A stretch of DNA of 64,000 nucleotides from Halomonadaceae bacterium T82-2 (GCA_001577635.1 LSBP01000011.1:1-64000); one strand, 5' to 3'. Shown: positions 1 to 9,334, counted from the first letter of the stretch. Program-made: numbers and translations. The notes: generated by a model not told the origin, from the sequence alone.

Positions 1-377
1 TCACTGACAACGGCAAGTCGTTCACCGATCGCTTCACGCGGGCAGGTGAGCGCAAGCCCAGCGGCCGCCACCCTTTCGACCAGGAGTGCCAGGCCCATGG
101 TATCGAACATCGCCTGATCAAGCCGGGAAGGCCACAGACAAACGGCATGGTGGAGCGGTTCAACGGCCGCATCAGCGACGTGCTGGCGACCCGGCGCTAC
201 ACCTCAGGCGAGGATCTAGAGCAGACGCTCAAACGCTACGCTTGGCTGTACAATCACCACATCCCTCAGAAGGCGCTGCATCATCAATCACCGATTGCAG
301 CGATGAAGGAATGGCAGGCCAAGCGACCTGAGTTATTTACCAAACGAGTGGTCAATCACACGGGACCCGACAAATAG
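1..377 (+). CDS. IS481-type transposase, C-terminal part (cut by window edge)
   Basis: The frame is open from base 3 to the stop at 375-377, about 124 residues, and begins outside the window. It carries the end of an rve/DDE integrase core: TDNG at the very start (second catalytic Asp), then HGIEHRLIKPGRPQTNGMVE, whose last Glu is the third DDE residue, followed by RFNGRI. The tail YNHHIPQKALHHQSP is typical of IS481-like transposases. The protein would cut and join DNA at the element ends. Whether the element is complete cannot be told from here. No clear terminal inverted repeat was identified in the roughly 90 bp before the next gene. Confidence 0.85.
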   Translation, partial: TDNGKSFTDRFTRAGERKPSGRHPFDQECQAHGIEHRLIKPGRPQTNGMVERFNGRISDVLATRRYTSGEDLEQTLKRYAWLYNHHIPQKALHHQSPIAAMKEWQAKRPELFTKRVVNHTGPDK

Positions 378-470
378 CTTTCTATCTTGACGATAATCCC
401 TTCGAGATTGACAAGAACCGTAATTCAGAAACATGAATCAATGCCGGCGGTGATCGGTATTGAACGTCGC

Positions 471-1367
471 TCATCCGGCGCGCAGGCGCAGTGTCTCCAG
501 CACGACCCGGAAGGCCGCGGTCTGCTGGCGGCGGTTGGGGTAGTAGAGGTGATAGCCCGCGAAGGGCTCGGACCACTCGGCCAGGACCTCCCGCAACGTG
601 CCATCCTCCAGGTGCGTCTGCACCAGCCCGTCGGGCAGCTGCGCCAGCCCCGCGCCATCGAGACACGCCTCGAGGATCTGCAGGACACTGTTCATGATCA
701 GCGGCCCGCTGACGCGGACCCGGAACTCCTGCTCGCCGCTGCCGAACTCCCAGGCATAGAGCCCGCCATGGGTCGGCAGGCGCAGGTTGATGCAGCGATG
801 CGCGGTCAACGCCGCCGGGGTCCGGGGGGCACCGTGCCGCGCCAGGTAGTCGGGGGCGGCCACGGTGACCAGGCGCATGCGAGGCCCGATCGGCACGGCG
901 ATCATGTCGGCGGCGATGGTGCCGCCCAGGCGCACGCCGGCATCGAAGCGTTCGGCGACGATGTCCGTCAGCCCGTAGTCGGTGGTCAGTTCGATGGTGA
1001 GCTCGGGGTAGGCGGCCAGCAACGGCCGGAGTTTCGGCCACAGGACATGGCGGGCCGCGTACTCGTCCGCCGTGATGCGCACCGTGCCCGCCGGTCGTTC
1101 CCGCAGCTCGCTCACGGCCGCCACCTGCGCCTCGATGGCATCCAGCAGCGGGGCCAACTCCCGCAGCAGTTTCTCGCCCGCCTCGGTGCGTGTGACGCGA
1201 CGCGTGGTGCGCGTGAGCAGCCTGACCCCGAGGCGCTCCTCCAGCCCGCGCAGCGTCTGGCTCACCGCCGAGGGCGAGACACCGAGATGCGCGGCGGCGC
1301 GGGTGAAGTTGCCCTCGCGCCCCACCGTCACGAAGACCGCGAGATCGTCCAGCCGGGGCCCTGTCAT
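471..1367 (-). CDS. LysR-family transcriptional regulator
   Basis: 298 residues, the usual LysR length. The N-terminal winged HTH (residues 4-62) reads LDDLAVFVTVGREGNFTRAA followed by LGVSPSAVSQTLRGLEERLG. The rest is the LysR substrate-binding fold, with a segment IELTTDYGLTDIVAERFDAG typical of the CrgA/AaeR-like branch. The ATG at 1367 has GAGG about nine bases upstream. It is divergent from the cupin gene at 1478 across a 110-bp gap with a 21-bp palindrome, so it probably controls that gene, perhaps together with the following MFS gene. The effector is unknown. Confidence 0.9.
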   Translation of the reverse strand: MTGPRLDDLAVFVTVGREGNFTRAAAHLGVSPSAVSQTLRGLEERLGVRLLTRTTRRVTRTEAGEKLLRELAPLLDAIEAQVAAVSELRERPAGTVRITADEYAARHVLWPKLRPLLAAYPELTIELTTDYGLTDIVAERFDAGVRLGGTIAADMIAVPIGPRMRLVTVAAPDYLARHGAPRTPAALTAHRCINLRLPTHGGLYAWEFGSGEQEFRVRVSGPLIMNSVLQILEACLDGAGLAQLPDGLVQTHLEDGTLREVLAEWSEPFAGYHLYYPNRRQQTAAFRVVLETLRLRAG

Positions 1368-1434
1368 TGTGAAGCCTCACTTCATTCTGCATTCAGGATT
1401 TTACATATACTGCACTCAATCGCCGTCTGCTACC

Positions 1435-1455
1435 GTTTCACTGAAGTCATGAAAC
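1435..1455. promoter_or_regulatory. Candidate LysR-type operator palindrome
   Basis: Arms GTTTCA (1435-1440) and TGAAAC (1450-1455) are perfect inverted repeats nine bases apart, 22 bp before the cupin start. The shape fits the T-N11-A sites that LysR proteins bind. A possible -10 element TATACT lies at 1406-1411 on the plus strand, without an obvious -35. Assignment to the neighbouring LysR protein is inference. Confidence 0.5.
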
Positions 1456-1477
1456 GGAACCCTCACAGGAGGTTGCC

Positions 1478-1921
1478 ATGAGCGAGACCCACACACCGTC
1501 AGAGGACATGCGGGTCCAGCGCGCCGGTTCCACCGACGCCATCCAGGGGCCCAGCGACTATTTCACCGGCAATGTTCGCATCGACCGGGTCTTCAATGCC
1601 CCGGAGCCGTCGCGAGTGGGCGTTGCCGTCGTCAATTTCGAACCGGGTGGGCGCACCAACTGGCACACGCATCCGGTTGGCCAGATCCTGCTGGTCACCG
1701 ACGGCGTGGGCTGGACCCAGTGCGAGGGCGGCCCGAAGACCGAGATCCGTCCCGGCGACCTGATCTGGTGCAACTGCGGGCGCCGCCACTGGCACGGTGC
1801 GACCGACAAGACGGCGATGCAGCACGTCGCCATCCAGGAAGCCCAGAATGGCTCTCCGGTCGAGTGGATGGAGCCCGTCACGGACGACGTCTACCTCGCC
1901 GGTCCGGTCAAGAAGGACTGA
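1478..1921 (+). CDS. Cupin-domain protein (hydroxynitrile-lyase/quercetinase-like small cupin)
   Basis: 147 residues with a single double-stranded beta-helix cupin. Metal ligands are visible: H63 and H65 in [11 protein letters not shown]69, and H104 in GRRHWHGA. This H-x-H-x3-Q...H set is that of the small Mn cupins that include bacterial hydroxynitrile lyases such as GtHNL. The ATG follows a perfect AGGAGG six bases upstream. The real substrate is not predictable; small cupins of this group often sit next to LysR regulators and redox genes. The gene is divergent from the LysR gene and is followed by an MFS gene 175 bp later. Confidence 0.8.
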   Translation: MSETHTPSEDMRVQRAGSTDAIQGPSDYFTGNVRIDRVFNAPEPSRVGVAVVNFEPGGRTNWHTHPVGQILLVTDGVGWTQCEGGPKTEIRPGDLIWCNCGRRHWHGATDKTAMQHVAIQEAQNGSPVEWMEPVTDDVYLAGPVKKD

Positions 1922-2096
1922 TCTCCCCTGTTTCACCCGCTCGGGGAGCGTTTTCACGCGATGCATTCCGGAAAAGCGATCGGAACTGAGCGCCCCTTCG
2001 GGCCATTCCGGGAAATGCTAATCTGGCCTCCTGTACCCGCCACGACAACGCCCGGCATCTCCGCCAGGGGCGCCGACAGGAGGATGCATCCGCCGC

Positions 2097-3299
2097 ATGA
2101 ACTACAGGGACGTGATTCGGCAGTACCCGGCAATACTGGCCTTCGGCTTCATCGCGATCTTCTCGGGCAACCTGGGCCAGACCTTCCTGGTCGGCTATTT
2201 TCAGCCCGCGATTGCCGAGGCCTTTTCCCTGAGCAGCGGGGAGTTCGGCATCGCCTATTCGCTGCTCACGCTGACCTCGGGGTTTCTGATCTTCTTCATC
2301 GGCCCCATGCTCGACTGGATTGCGCCGCGCCGCTTTGCCGTCTTCGTGGTGCTGGGCATGAGCCTCGGCATCCTGCTGTTGACCCTGTCACCCTGGCTGG
2401 GCGCGGCCCTGGCGGGGCTGGGGCTGATCCGCTTCTGCGGTCAGGGGCTGTTCACGCACCTCGGCACGACGACCGTCGCCAAGCAGGTGCCCGAGGCACG
2501 CGGCAGCGCCCTGGCCCTGGTGACGCTGGCCATGCCTGTCGGCGAGGCCGTGCTGCCGTCGATCACCACCGGCGCCCTGCAGCTGATCAGCTGGCGGGAA
2601 CTGCTCTGGACGCTGCTCGGCATCCTGCTGGTGGTCTGGCTGCCCCTGCTCGCCCGGGCGCCTGTCGGGCCCGCGACGGCCCCCGCAACGCCCCGCGACG
2701 CGCCACGAGCGAGCGCCCACTCGCCCCGCCCCCTGATGGACACCCGCTTCTGGCGGCTGAGCCTGATGATGCTGTCGATCGCCATCGTCAACACGGGCAT
2801 CTTCGTCTTCCAGAGCGAATTGACCGCCGAGTTCGGCGCCAGTCCCGCGGTCTTTGCGCTCGGCTTCGCGCTGGCGGCCTCCGGGCGCGTCATCGGCTCG
2901 CTGATCGCCGGGCGTCTCGTCGACCGGCTCGGGGCCTCGCTCATGGGGCGGGTCTATCTGCTGCCGCTCGTCGCCGGGCTGCTCGTCGCCATCGCCCTGG
3001 AGAACGGCTACGGCATCCTCGCCTACATGCTGCTCTCCGGGCTGGTCACCGGCATGCAGGAGCCCACCGTCACCAGCCTGCTCATCCAGCTGTGGGGCAG
3101 CGACAACCTGGCGAAGCTGCGTTCGGTGTTCTCGGCCGGCATGGTGTTCGCCTCCGGCCTGGCCCCGGCCTTCTTCGGGGTACTGCTGGACGCCGGCGTG
3201 GCGTTCGTCACCATCCTGGCGCTGATGGCGGCCATGGTGACCCTGGGCTGGCTGCTGGCCTGGCAGCCGCTGAAGGAGGCCGCCCGCCAGCCGGCGTGA
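2097..3299 (+). CDS. MFS transporter
   Basis: 400 residues with about 12 hydrophobic segments in two halves joined by a charged, Ala/Pro-rich loop near residues 185-215. Motif-A-like sequence is present after TM2 (GPMLDWIAPRRFAVF) and in the second half (AGRLVDRLGASLMGR). It is an inner-membrane secondary transporter; I cannot name the substrate. AGGAGG lies at 2078-2083, 13 bases before the ATG, a slightly long spacing. Being downstream of the LysR/cupin pair, it may belong to the same regulated group. Confidence 0.8.
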   Translation: MNYRDVIRQYPAILAFGFIAIFSGNLGQTFLVGYFQPAIAEAFSLSSGEFGIAYSLLTLTSGFLIFFIGPMLDWIAPRRFAVFVVLGMSLGILLLTLSPWLGAALAGLGLIRFCGQGLFTHLGTTTVAKQVPEARGSALALVTLAMPVGEAVLPSITTGALQLISWRELLWTLLGILLVVWLPLLARAPVGPATAPATPRDAPRASAHSPRPLMDTRFWRLSLMMLSIAIVNTGIFVFQSELTAEFGASPAVFALGFALAASGRVIGSLIAGRLVDRLGASLMGRVYLLPLVAGLLVAIALENGYGILAYMLLSGLVTGMQEPTVTSLLIQLWGSDNLAKLRSVFSAGMVFASGLAPAFFGVLLDAGVAFVTILALMAAMVTLGWLLAWQPLKEAARQPA

Positions 3300-3334
3300 G
3301 GCCTGTCACTGGAGCCCGGCCAGGCCGGCTGTCT

Positions 3335-3637
3335 TCAGGTATCGAGGCAGTTGATCCGGTAGCGCTCGGTGTCCTTCTTCAGGGCCATGTGGCCGTTGAC
3401 CTCGTTGTAGAAGAAGGCGCGGCCCTCTCCAGACGGCAGCGTGTAGCGCCCGCAGACGCCGTAATCGTTGTTGACCTTCTTGTCGATGGTCACCGAGACG
3501 GTCTGGTCGGTACCCAGGGTGTCGGCGATATGGCCGGCGACACGCTCGTCGAGCCGGTCTTCCGACAGCAGGTAGCTGCCCGCGACCAGAATCGCCGAGA
3601 CGACCATGACGAGACACGACACGATCAGATTCTGCAT
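3335..3637 (-). CDS. Small membrane-anchored or secreted hypothetical protein
   Basis: 100 residues. The N-terminus (residues 3-24, LIVSCLVMVVSAILVAGSYL) is one hydrophobic segment that could be a signal anchor. The rest is polar, with a two-Cys pattern (VCGRYTLP and INCLDT) that could form a disulfide in the periplasm, and an RAFFYNEVNGHMAL stretch. The start has GGGAGA upstream. I do not recognise a family. Its coding character looks real because the antisense reading is Arg/Pro-rich and featureless. Confidence 0.6.
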   Translation of the reverse strand: MQNLIVSCLVMVVSAILVAGSYLLSEDRLDERVAGHIADTLGTDQTVSVTIDKKVNNDYGVCGRYTLPSGEGRAFFYNEVNGHMALKKDTERYRINCLDT

Positions 3638-3670
3638 GGATGTCTCCCGAACTCTTGATGTCAGAGAAGA

Positions 3671-3686
3671 CGGAGGCTTCCCTCCG
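3671..3686 (-). terminator. Weak hairpin after an MFS gene
   Basis: CGGAGG and CCTCCG form a 6-bp stem with a CTTC loop. On the minus strand it follows the MFS gene ending at 3720 and is followed by a pyrimidine-rich stretch rather than a clean T-run, so it is at best a weak intrinsic terminator. Confidence 0.35.
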
Positions 3687-3719
3687 GTCGGGACGGATTA
3701 TACGCCAGGCCCCTTTGCC

Positions 3720-4922
3720 TCAGGTGCGGCCCGGTGACGCATTGCCGGCCGCCCGCCGTTCCGCCCACAGCCCCAGGGCGAAGATCACCAGCCCCGCGGC
3801 GGCCAGCGAGGCGCCGACCAGCCCGGTCGAGGACCAGGCGAAGCCCTGCTTGACGGTCACCCCGGCCAGCCAGGCGCCCAGCGCGTTGGCGCCGTTGAAG
3901 GCGGCATGGTTGAGCGAGGCGGCCATGGTCTGGGCGTCCTCGGCGACATCCATCAACCGGGTCTGCAGGGTCGGCCCCAGCGCCATGCTGGTGCCCACCA
4001 GGCCGACGAACAGCAGCCCCCAGGCCACGCTGTTGGCGGCCACATAGAACAGCCCCTGCACCACCAGGCACCAGAGCAGGATGCCGGGGATCGCCCGCAT
4101 CAGGTTCCTGTCGGCGGCACGCGCACCGACCAGGTTGCCGAGGATGGTGCCGACGCCGAACACCACCAGCACCAGCGGCCCCAGCGATTCGTTCATGCCG
4201 GCCTGTTCGGTCAGGGTCGGCATGACGTAGCTGAACACCGCAAACATGCCGCCGAAGCCGATACCGGCGATGCCCAGCGTGAACAGCACACGCTGCTTGA
4301 CCAGCGCACCGAGCTCGCGCTTGGGGCTGGCCTGCGGATCGGCCGGCGACGCCGGGACCCACAGCCGGATCAGCAGCGCGGTGAGCAGGGCGATACCGCC
4401 CACGCCGGCGAAGGCGACCTGCCAGCCGAGCAGATTGCCCGCCCAGGTGCCCAGCGGCGCACCGACCAGGATCGCCGTGGTCAGCCCCAGCATCACCCGG
4501 CTCACCGCCCGGGCCCGTTCATCGATGGGCACCGCCGCCGCCGCGACCAGCGCGGCGACGCCGAAATAGGCGCCGTGGGGCAGCCCGGCGAGAAAGCGCA
4601 GCAGCACGAAGGCCCCGAAGCCGGGCGCGAAGGCGCTGGCGATGTTGCCGATGGCGAACACCAGCATCAGCGCGATCAGCAGGGCCCGCCGCGGCAGCCG
4701 CGCCGCCAGCGCGGAGATCAGCGGTGCCCCGACCACCACGCCCAGCGCATAGCTGCTGATGGCGTAGCCGACATCGGGTACCGGCACCTGCAGGTCATTC
4801 GCCACCCGGCTCACCAGTCCCATGATCACGAACTCTCCGGTACCGATGCCGAATCCGCCCAGCGCCAGGGCGAACTCAGCGAGGCGCGGGCGGGTGACCG
4901 GCGCAATGGCGGCCTGCGTCAT
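3720..4922 (-). CDS. MFS transporter, DHA1/AraJ-like
   Basis: 400 residues with 12 predicted membrane segments. The N-terminal motif LALGGFGIGTGEFVIMGLV and the loop AARLPRRALLIALMLVF are those of the AraJ/SotB/PbuE-type drug and sugar efflux branch (DHA1). The ATG at 4922 is preceded by AGGGAGA. The gene is separate from the emrB-type gene upstream at 5053 (130-bp gap) and has no linked regulator. The substrate is unknown; export of a small molecule is inferred from the family. Confidence 0.82.
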   Translation of the reverse strand: MTQAAIAPVTRPRLAEFALALGGFGIGTGEFVIMGLVSRVANDLQVPVPDVGYAISSYALGVVVGAPLISALAARLPRRALLIALMLVFAIGNIASAFAPGFGAFVLLRFLAGLPHGAYFGVAALVAAAAVPIDERARAVSRVMLGLTTAILVGAPLGTWAGNLLGWQVAFAGVGGIALLTALLIRLWVPASPADPQASPKRELGALVKQRVLFTLGIAGIGFGGMFAVFSYVMPTLTEQAGMNESLGPLVLVVFGVGTILGNLVGARAADRNLMRAIPGILLWCLVVQGLFYVAANSVAWGLLFVGLVGTSMALGPTLQTRLMDVAEDAQTMAASLNHAAFNGANALGAWLAGVTVKQGFAWSSTGLVGASLAAAGLVIFALGLWAERRAAGNASPGRT

Positions 4923-5052
4923 GAGGACTCTCCCTGTGCGATGGTGCGGTGTGCGGCGGGCCGATGGCGGCCCGGCGCTGACAAGCGCGCCATTGTTCCA
5001 GAAATGCGACTTACGTATAAGATCCGGACGTCATCGAGTCGGGACGGCGGCC

Positions 5053-6612
5053 TCACCGGGAGATGCGCGCCATCAGCAGCGTCGGTAGCAGCGCCGCCAG
5101 GAACAGCAGCGCCACGCTCAAGAAGCTCTCGCGAAAGCCCATCATCTGGCTCTGCAGGGCGATCACCTGGTCGAGATAGCGCCCGGCGACGGCCTGGCGT
5201 TCCGGCTCGGCCAGCCCGCTCTGGGCCAGCAGCGACGTGCTCGCCTGCAGGAAGGCCGTCGTGGCGGTGTGGGTGCCGTCCTGGGCGGCGGTGAAGGCCT
5301 GGGCGTAGCGCTGGGTACTGTGACTCAGCAGCAGCGACAGCCCGTTGACGCCGAACGCGCCGCCCAGCTGGCGCACGAAGTTGATCGCCCCGCTGCCCTG
5401 CCCCAGCAGGACCGGCGGCAGGGCCGCCAGGGCGCCGGCGTTGAGGCTGGGCAGCACCAGCCCCAGGCCGATGCGCCCGACCACGATCCAGCCGGCGAAG
5501 GTCCAGAACGGCGTGTCGGTGTCGGCGGCGGTCATCAGGAAACACGACAGCGCGAAGATGGCCAGCCCCAGGCTCATGGTCAGCGGCGGCGGCGTGCGGT
5601 CGGTGGCGCGCCCGGCGAGCGGGAAGACCAGCGCCAGCACGAAGCCGGCCGGCATCAGCAGCAGCCCCGAGCGGGTCGGCGTGTAGCCCTGGATGGTCTG
5701 CACGAACAGCGGAATGAGGTAGGTGGATCCGTAGATGCCGGCGCCGAAGATGAACGCCACCACCGCCGCGCTCGAGAACACCCGGCGCGAGAACAGGCCG
5801 AGGTTGAGCAGCGGGGTCGCGGTCTTCAGTTCCCAGGCCACGAAGGCGATGAAGGTCACGATGGCCACGCTGAACTCGACGAGGATGGCGTCCGAGCGCC
5901 AGCCCTCGCGCTGGCCGCTGGACAAGCCGTCGAGCAGGGTCACCAGAAATACCGTGAGCAGCGCGAAGCCGAGCCAGTCGAAGCGCCGGACCGGGCCGTC
6001 ATGGGCGCGCCCCGGCATGAACAGCAGGCCCAGGAAGGGCCCCAGCAGGCTGAACGGCAGGGCGATGAAGAACACGTAGCGCCAGCTGAAGCTGTCGACC
6101 AGGATGCCGCCCAGGGTCGGCCCCAGGGCCGGCGCCAGCACCACGCCGATGCCGTAGACGCCCATGGCCGAGCCGCGCCGCTCGGGCGGAAAGACCTGGA
6201 AGATCACCTGCATCGCCAGCGGCTGCAGGATGCCCGCCGCCGCCCCCTGCAACAGCCGCGCGGTGATCAGCAGGGTCTCGCTGGTGGCCAGCCCGCCGAG
6301 GATCGAGGCGGCACTGAACACGCCCATGGCGATCAGGTAGGTGGCGCGCTGGCCCACCGCGTCCACCAGCCAGGCGTTGAGCAGCATGGTGCCGGTCATC
6401 GCCGCCAGGAAGCCGGTGGACAGCAGCTGCGCGGTGTCCTGGCCCATGCCGAAGGCGCCCATGATGTCGGGCAGCGCGACGTTGATGATGGTGGCGGTGA
6501 GCACCGTGGAGATGGTGCCCATCATCGCCGTCAGGGTCACCCAGTAGCGGTAGGCCGGGCCGTAGCGCGCGAACAGAGCGTCGATGCTGTCGGGACGCGC
6601 CGCCTCAGCCAC
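5053..6612 (-). CDS. EmrB/QacA-type drug efflux MFS (DHA2, 14 TM)
   Basis: 519 residues, the DHA2 length, with about 14 hydrophobic segments. Family signatures are INVALPDIMGAFGMG in TM1 and the motif-C-like GIGVVLAPALGPTLGG in TM5. The start is GTG at 6612, inside the end of the hlyD gene (8-base overlap), with GGAGG nine bases upstream, so translation is coupled. With the adjacent membrane-fusion protein it should form an EmrAB-like pump that needs an outer-membrane channel encoded elsewhere. The upstream marR gene probably represses the operon. Confidence 0.9.
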   Translation of the reverse strand: MAEAARPDSIDALFARYGPAYRYWVTLTAMMGTISTVLTATIINVALPDIMGAFGMGQDTAQLLSTGFLAAMTGTMLLNAWLVDAVGQRATYLIAMGVFSAASILGGLATSETLLITARLLQGAAAGILQPLAMQVIFQVFPPERRGSAMGVYGIGVVLAPALGPTLGGILVDSFSWRYVFFIALPFSLLGPFLGLLFMPGRAHDGPVRRFDWLGFALLTVFLVTLLDGLSSGQREGWRSDAILVEFSVAIVTFIAFVAWELKTATPLLNLGLFSRRVFSSAAVVAFIFGAGIYGSTYLIPLFVQTIQGYTPTRSGLLLMPAGFVLALVFPLAGRATDRTPPPLTMSLGLAIFALSCFLMTAADTDTPFWTFAGWIVVGRIGLGLVLPSLNAGALAALPPVLLGQGSGAINFVRQLGGAFGVNGLSLLLSHSTQRYAQAFTAAQDGTHTATTAFLQASTSLLAQSGLAEPERQAVAGRYLDQVIALQSQMMGFRESFLSVALLFLAALLPTLLMARISR

Positions 6613-7717
6613 CGGGGCGGGCCTCCAGCTCGGCCATCATCCCCGGCTTGAGCAGCCCGTCGCGCTGGGCCACGCTCACGCGCAGCGGCAGGCGCTGGGT
6701 GATCTTGGTGAAGTTGCCGCTGGGGTTGGGGCTGGGCAGCAGGGCGAACTCGCTGGTCGCGGCCTGCCCCACCCGCTCGACGGTCCCGGTGAAGGTCCGG
6801 TCGGGCAGCGCATCCACATGCACCGCCACCGACTGGCCCGGCGCGAAGTGGCGAATGGCGGTCTCCTTGACGTTGGCCTCGACGCGCACCGCCTGCGGGT
6901 CGTGCACCATGGCCAGTCGCTGGCCGACGCTGACGTACTCGCCGGGATCGACGAAGACCCGGTCGACGACGCCGTCGAAGGGCATGCTCAGGGTGCGGTC
7001 GTCGAGATCCAGTCGCGCCTGGTCGCGCTGCGCGCGCAGGGCATGGGCCTGGGCCTCGAGGCCCGCCAGCCGGCGCCTGAGCACGCCGAGCTGCTCGCGA
7101 TCGGCACGCGCCTCGGCGAGGGCCGCCTCGGCGTTGTGCAACCGGGCCCGGGCGCTCTTCACCGCCTCCCGGGCGGTCGCCAGCGCCGTGCGCGTCTTGT
7201 CGGCCCGGGCCTGGTTGACCGCGCCCTGCCCGACCAGCCTGGCGGCGCGCCGGTCGTCGAGGCGCGCCAGATCACGCTCCGCCTGTGCCGAGCTCAGCGC
7301 CGAGCGGGCGGCATCGATTTCGGCCTGCCGGGCCTCGATGGCGCTGCCGGTCTGATGGTCGACCATGGTGAGCCGCGCGCGAGTCTCGTCACGCTCGGCG
7401 ACCAGCGCCTGGAGGCGGGCGTCGAGCTCCTCGACACGCAGCCGGTTGCGGCGCTCGTCGAGCGTCACCAGCACCTGCCCCTGGCCGGCCGTGTCGCCGG
7501 CGATCACCCTGACGCCGGTCACCCGCCCGGCCACCTGGCTGCCCAGCACCACCATGTCGGCGGCGACCCGGGCATCGATGACGTTGACGTGGGTCAGCTG
7601 CCGATAGAGCCAGCCGCCGCCCGCCCCCGCCACGCCCAGCACCAGCGCCACGATCAGGCCCAGGCGCCAGCGTCGTCGCGCCGGCCGGGCCGGCTCGGCC
7701 GCCGACTCCGTGCTCAT
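6605..7717 (-). CDS. HlyD/EmrA-family membrane fusion protein
   Basis: 370 residues from the ATG at 7717, which overlaps the marR stop as ATGA. There is one membrane segment near residues 19-40 (LGLIVALVLGVAGAGGGWLY). A lipoyl-like half follows (VVLGSQVAGRVTGVRV), then a long Ala/Arg-rich coiled coil (about residues 80-200), the second lipoyl half and a beta-barrel (LSMPFDGVVDRVFVDPGEYV). This is the periplasmic adaptor of a tripartite pump with the EmrB-type partner. The longer open frame up to 8110 is only the marR gene read in another frame. Confidence 0.9.
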   Translation of the reverse strand: MSTESAAEPARPARRRWRLGLIVALVLGVAGAGGGWLYRQLTHVNVIDARVAADMVVLGSQVAGRVTGVRVIAGDTAGQGQVLVTLDERRNRLRVEELDARLQALVAERDETRARLTMVDHQTGSAIEARQAEIDAARSALSSAQAERDLARLDDRRAARLVGQGAVNQARADKTRTALATAREAVKSARARLHNAEAALAEARADREQLGVLRRRLAGLEAQAHALRAQRDQARLDLDDRTLSMPFDGVVDRVFVDPGEYVSVGQRLAMVHDPQAVRVEANVKETAIRHFAPGQSVAVHVDALPDRTFTGTVERVGQAATSEFALLPSPNPSGNFTKITQRLPLRVSVAQRDGLLKPGMMAELEARPGG

Positions 7718-8175
7718 TCCCCGCGCTCCGGTTCGTCGGCCCCCAGGCGCACGGCGAGGCGCTCGAGCACGGCGAGGCAGGTATCCAGGGCCTCCGGGTC
7801 GATATCGTCGAAGAGCTCGGCGCGCACACTGGTCACCACCGTCTGGATGCGCTCGAGGATCGGCGTGGCGCGCGGGGTCAGTTCGACCACCTTGATGCGC
7901 CGGTCGCCGGGCACCGTCCGGCGCTCGATCAGGCCCTCGCTTTCCAGGGTATCCAGGGAGCGCACCAGGGTCGGCCCCTGGACGTTGACCGCCGCGGCCA
8001 GCGCCTTCTGGGTCAGCGGCTCGCGGGCCCGGGACAGCTGCCAGAGAATGCGCCAGCGCGACTCGGTCAGGCCGTAGGGCGCCAGGCGCCGGTCGATCTC
8101 GGCGCGCCACAGCCGGGCCACCTGGCCGAGCTGGGCGCCGAAGCGTTCGCGGGATGAGCTACCGGTAGTGGACAT
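7714..8175 (-). CDS. MarR-family transcriptional regulator
   Basis: 153 residues with the winged-helix core: LTESRWRILWQLS, LTQKALAAAVNVQGPTLVRS as recognition region, and the wing IERRTVPGDRRIKVVELT. It is the first gene of marR-hlyD-emrB, and its stop overlaps the next start. This arrangement, plus the palindrome at 8200-8215 upstream of its ATG, points to autoregulation and control of the pump by a phenolic or cationic ligand. The ligand is inference. Confidence 0.92.
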   Translation of the reverse strand: MSTTGSSSRERFGAQLGQVARLWRAEIDRRLAPYGLTESRWRILWQLSRAREPLTQKALAAAVNVQGPTLVRSLDTLESEGLIERRTVPGDRRIKVVELTPRATPILERIQTVVTSVRAELFDDIDPEALDTCLAVLERLAVRLGADEPERGE

Positions 8176-8199
8176 GGCAAATTGTTCCCCGACACATGA

Positions 8200-8215
8200 A
8201 TAGCTAACGAACTAT
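8200..8215. promoter_or_regulatory. Candidate MarR operator
   Basis: ATAGCTAACGAACTAT has outer arms ATAG/CTAT plus inner T/A symmetry and lies 25 bp before the marR start. Length and position suit a MarR dimer site that blocks the promoter of the efflux operon. Confidence 0.5.
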
Positions 8216-8236
8216 CATAGTGCCTTGCCACGCCCC

Positions 8237-8272
8237 CGGCCACCCCGTTCGTCGAGAATTCCGGGGTGGCCG
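8237..8272 (-). terminator. Stem-loop after pyrC
   Basis: CGGCCACCCCG (8237-8247) and CGGGGTGGCCG (8262-8272) form a perfect 11-bp stem with a 14-base loop, 12 bases past the pyrC stop on the minus strand. No T-run follows, so it may act as a Rho-assisted or processing hairpin. It separates pyrC from the marR promoter. Confidence 0.55.
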
Positions 8273-8284
8273 ATGCTCGCCGCC

Positions 8285-9334
8285 TCAGTCCCGCCGCAGC
8301 CGCCAGGGCAGCGTCTCGCCGGCCCGGAACGGCACCAGGTGCGCCTCGCCGCAGGCGAGGGTCTCCGGCACCGTGCACGGCTGGCGCTCGAGCTCGAGCG
8401 TGCCCTCGTTGAGCGGCAGGCCGTAGAAGCGCGGCCCGTTCTCCGAGCAGAAGGCCTCGAAGCGCTCGAGGGCGCCGATCGCCTCGAAGACGCTGGCGTA
8501 CACTTCCAGCGCATGCGGCGCGTTGAACACCCCGGCGCAGCCGCAGGCGGTCTCCTTGGTATGGGCCAGGTGCGGCGCCGAGTCGGTGCCCAGGAAGAAG
8601 CGCGGGTGGCCGCTGGCCACGGCGTCGCGCAGCGCCTGCTGGTGGCTGCCGCGCTTGAGGATCGGCAGGCAGTAGAGATGCGGGCGGATGCCGCCGACCA
8701 GCATGTCGTTGCGGTTGTGGGCCAGGTGCTGCGGGGTGACCGTCGCCGCCAGGGTCTCGCTGCCCTCGAGCACGTACCGGGCGGCCTCGGCGGTGGTGAT
8801 GTGCTCGAAGACCACCTTGAGGGCGGGGAACTGGCGGCGGATGTCCTCCATCACCGTATCGATGAACACCTTCTCGCGGTCGAAGATGTCCACCGCGGCG
8901 TCGGTCACCTCGCCGTGGATCAGCAGCGGCATGCCGATGCGCTGCATGGTCTCGAACAGCGGGTAGATCGCCTTGACGTCGCGCACGCCATGCGCCGAGT
9001 TGGTGGTGGCGTTGGCCGGATAGAGCTTGGCGGCGGTCAACAGGCCCCGGGCATGGCCCTCCTCCAGGGTCTGCGCGGTGACGCTCTCGTTGAGATAGCA
9101 GGTCATCAGCGGGGTGAAGTCGTGGCCCGCCGGCAGGGCGTCGAGGATGCGCCGCCGATAGGCCTCGGCCGCCTCCAGGGTGGTCACCGGCGGCGCCAGG
9201 TTGGGCATGACGATGGCCCGGGCGTAGACGGCGCTGGTGTGGGGCAGCACCGCGGCCATCAGGTCGCCGTCACGCAGGTGCAGGTGCCAGTCGTCGGGGC
9301 GGCGGATGCGCAGGGTGGAGGGGGATGCGGTCAT
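8285..9334 (-). CDS. pyrC: Dihydroorotase
   Basis: 349 residues, the length of the homodimeric class II enzyme (E. coli PyrC 348). It cyclises N-carbamoyl-aspartate to dihydroorotate in pyrimidine synthesis. Zn ligands are seen in [10 protein letters not shown] near the N-terminus. The carbamylated Lys lies in [13 protein letters not shown], and the further ligands are in LLIHGE, FEHITT and [14 protein letters not shown] precedes the ATG at 9334. It is a housekeeping gene next to the CRISPR locus and is transcribed away from it. Confidence 0.97.
   Translation of the reverse strand: MTASPSTLRIRRPDDWHLHLRDGDLMAAVLPHTSAVYARAIVMPNLAPPVTTLEAAEAYRRRILDALPAGHDFTPLMTCYLNESVTAQTLEEGHARGLLTAAKLYPANATTNSAHGVRDVKAIYPLFETMQRIGMPLLIHGEVTDAAVDIFDREKVFIDTVMEDIRRQFPALKVVFEHITTAEAARYVLEGSETLAATVTPQHLAHNRNDMLVGGIRPHLYCLPILKRGSHQQALRDAVASGHPRFFLGTDSAPHLAHTKETACGCAGVFNAPHALEVYASVFEAIGALERFEAFCSENGPRFYGLPLNEGTLELERQPCTVPETLACGEAHLVPFRAGETLPWRLRRD

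Noticed and set aside
382-1481. Long antisense frames over the LysR gene and similar long frames opposite spoT, recG, yccS, uvrD and others
   Set aside because: High-GC codon bias creates long open antisense frames; their products are Arg/Gly/His-rich and show no domain, while the sense frames have clear families.
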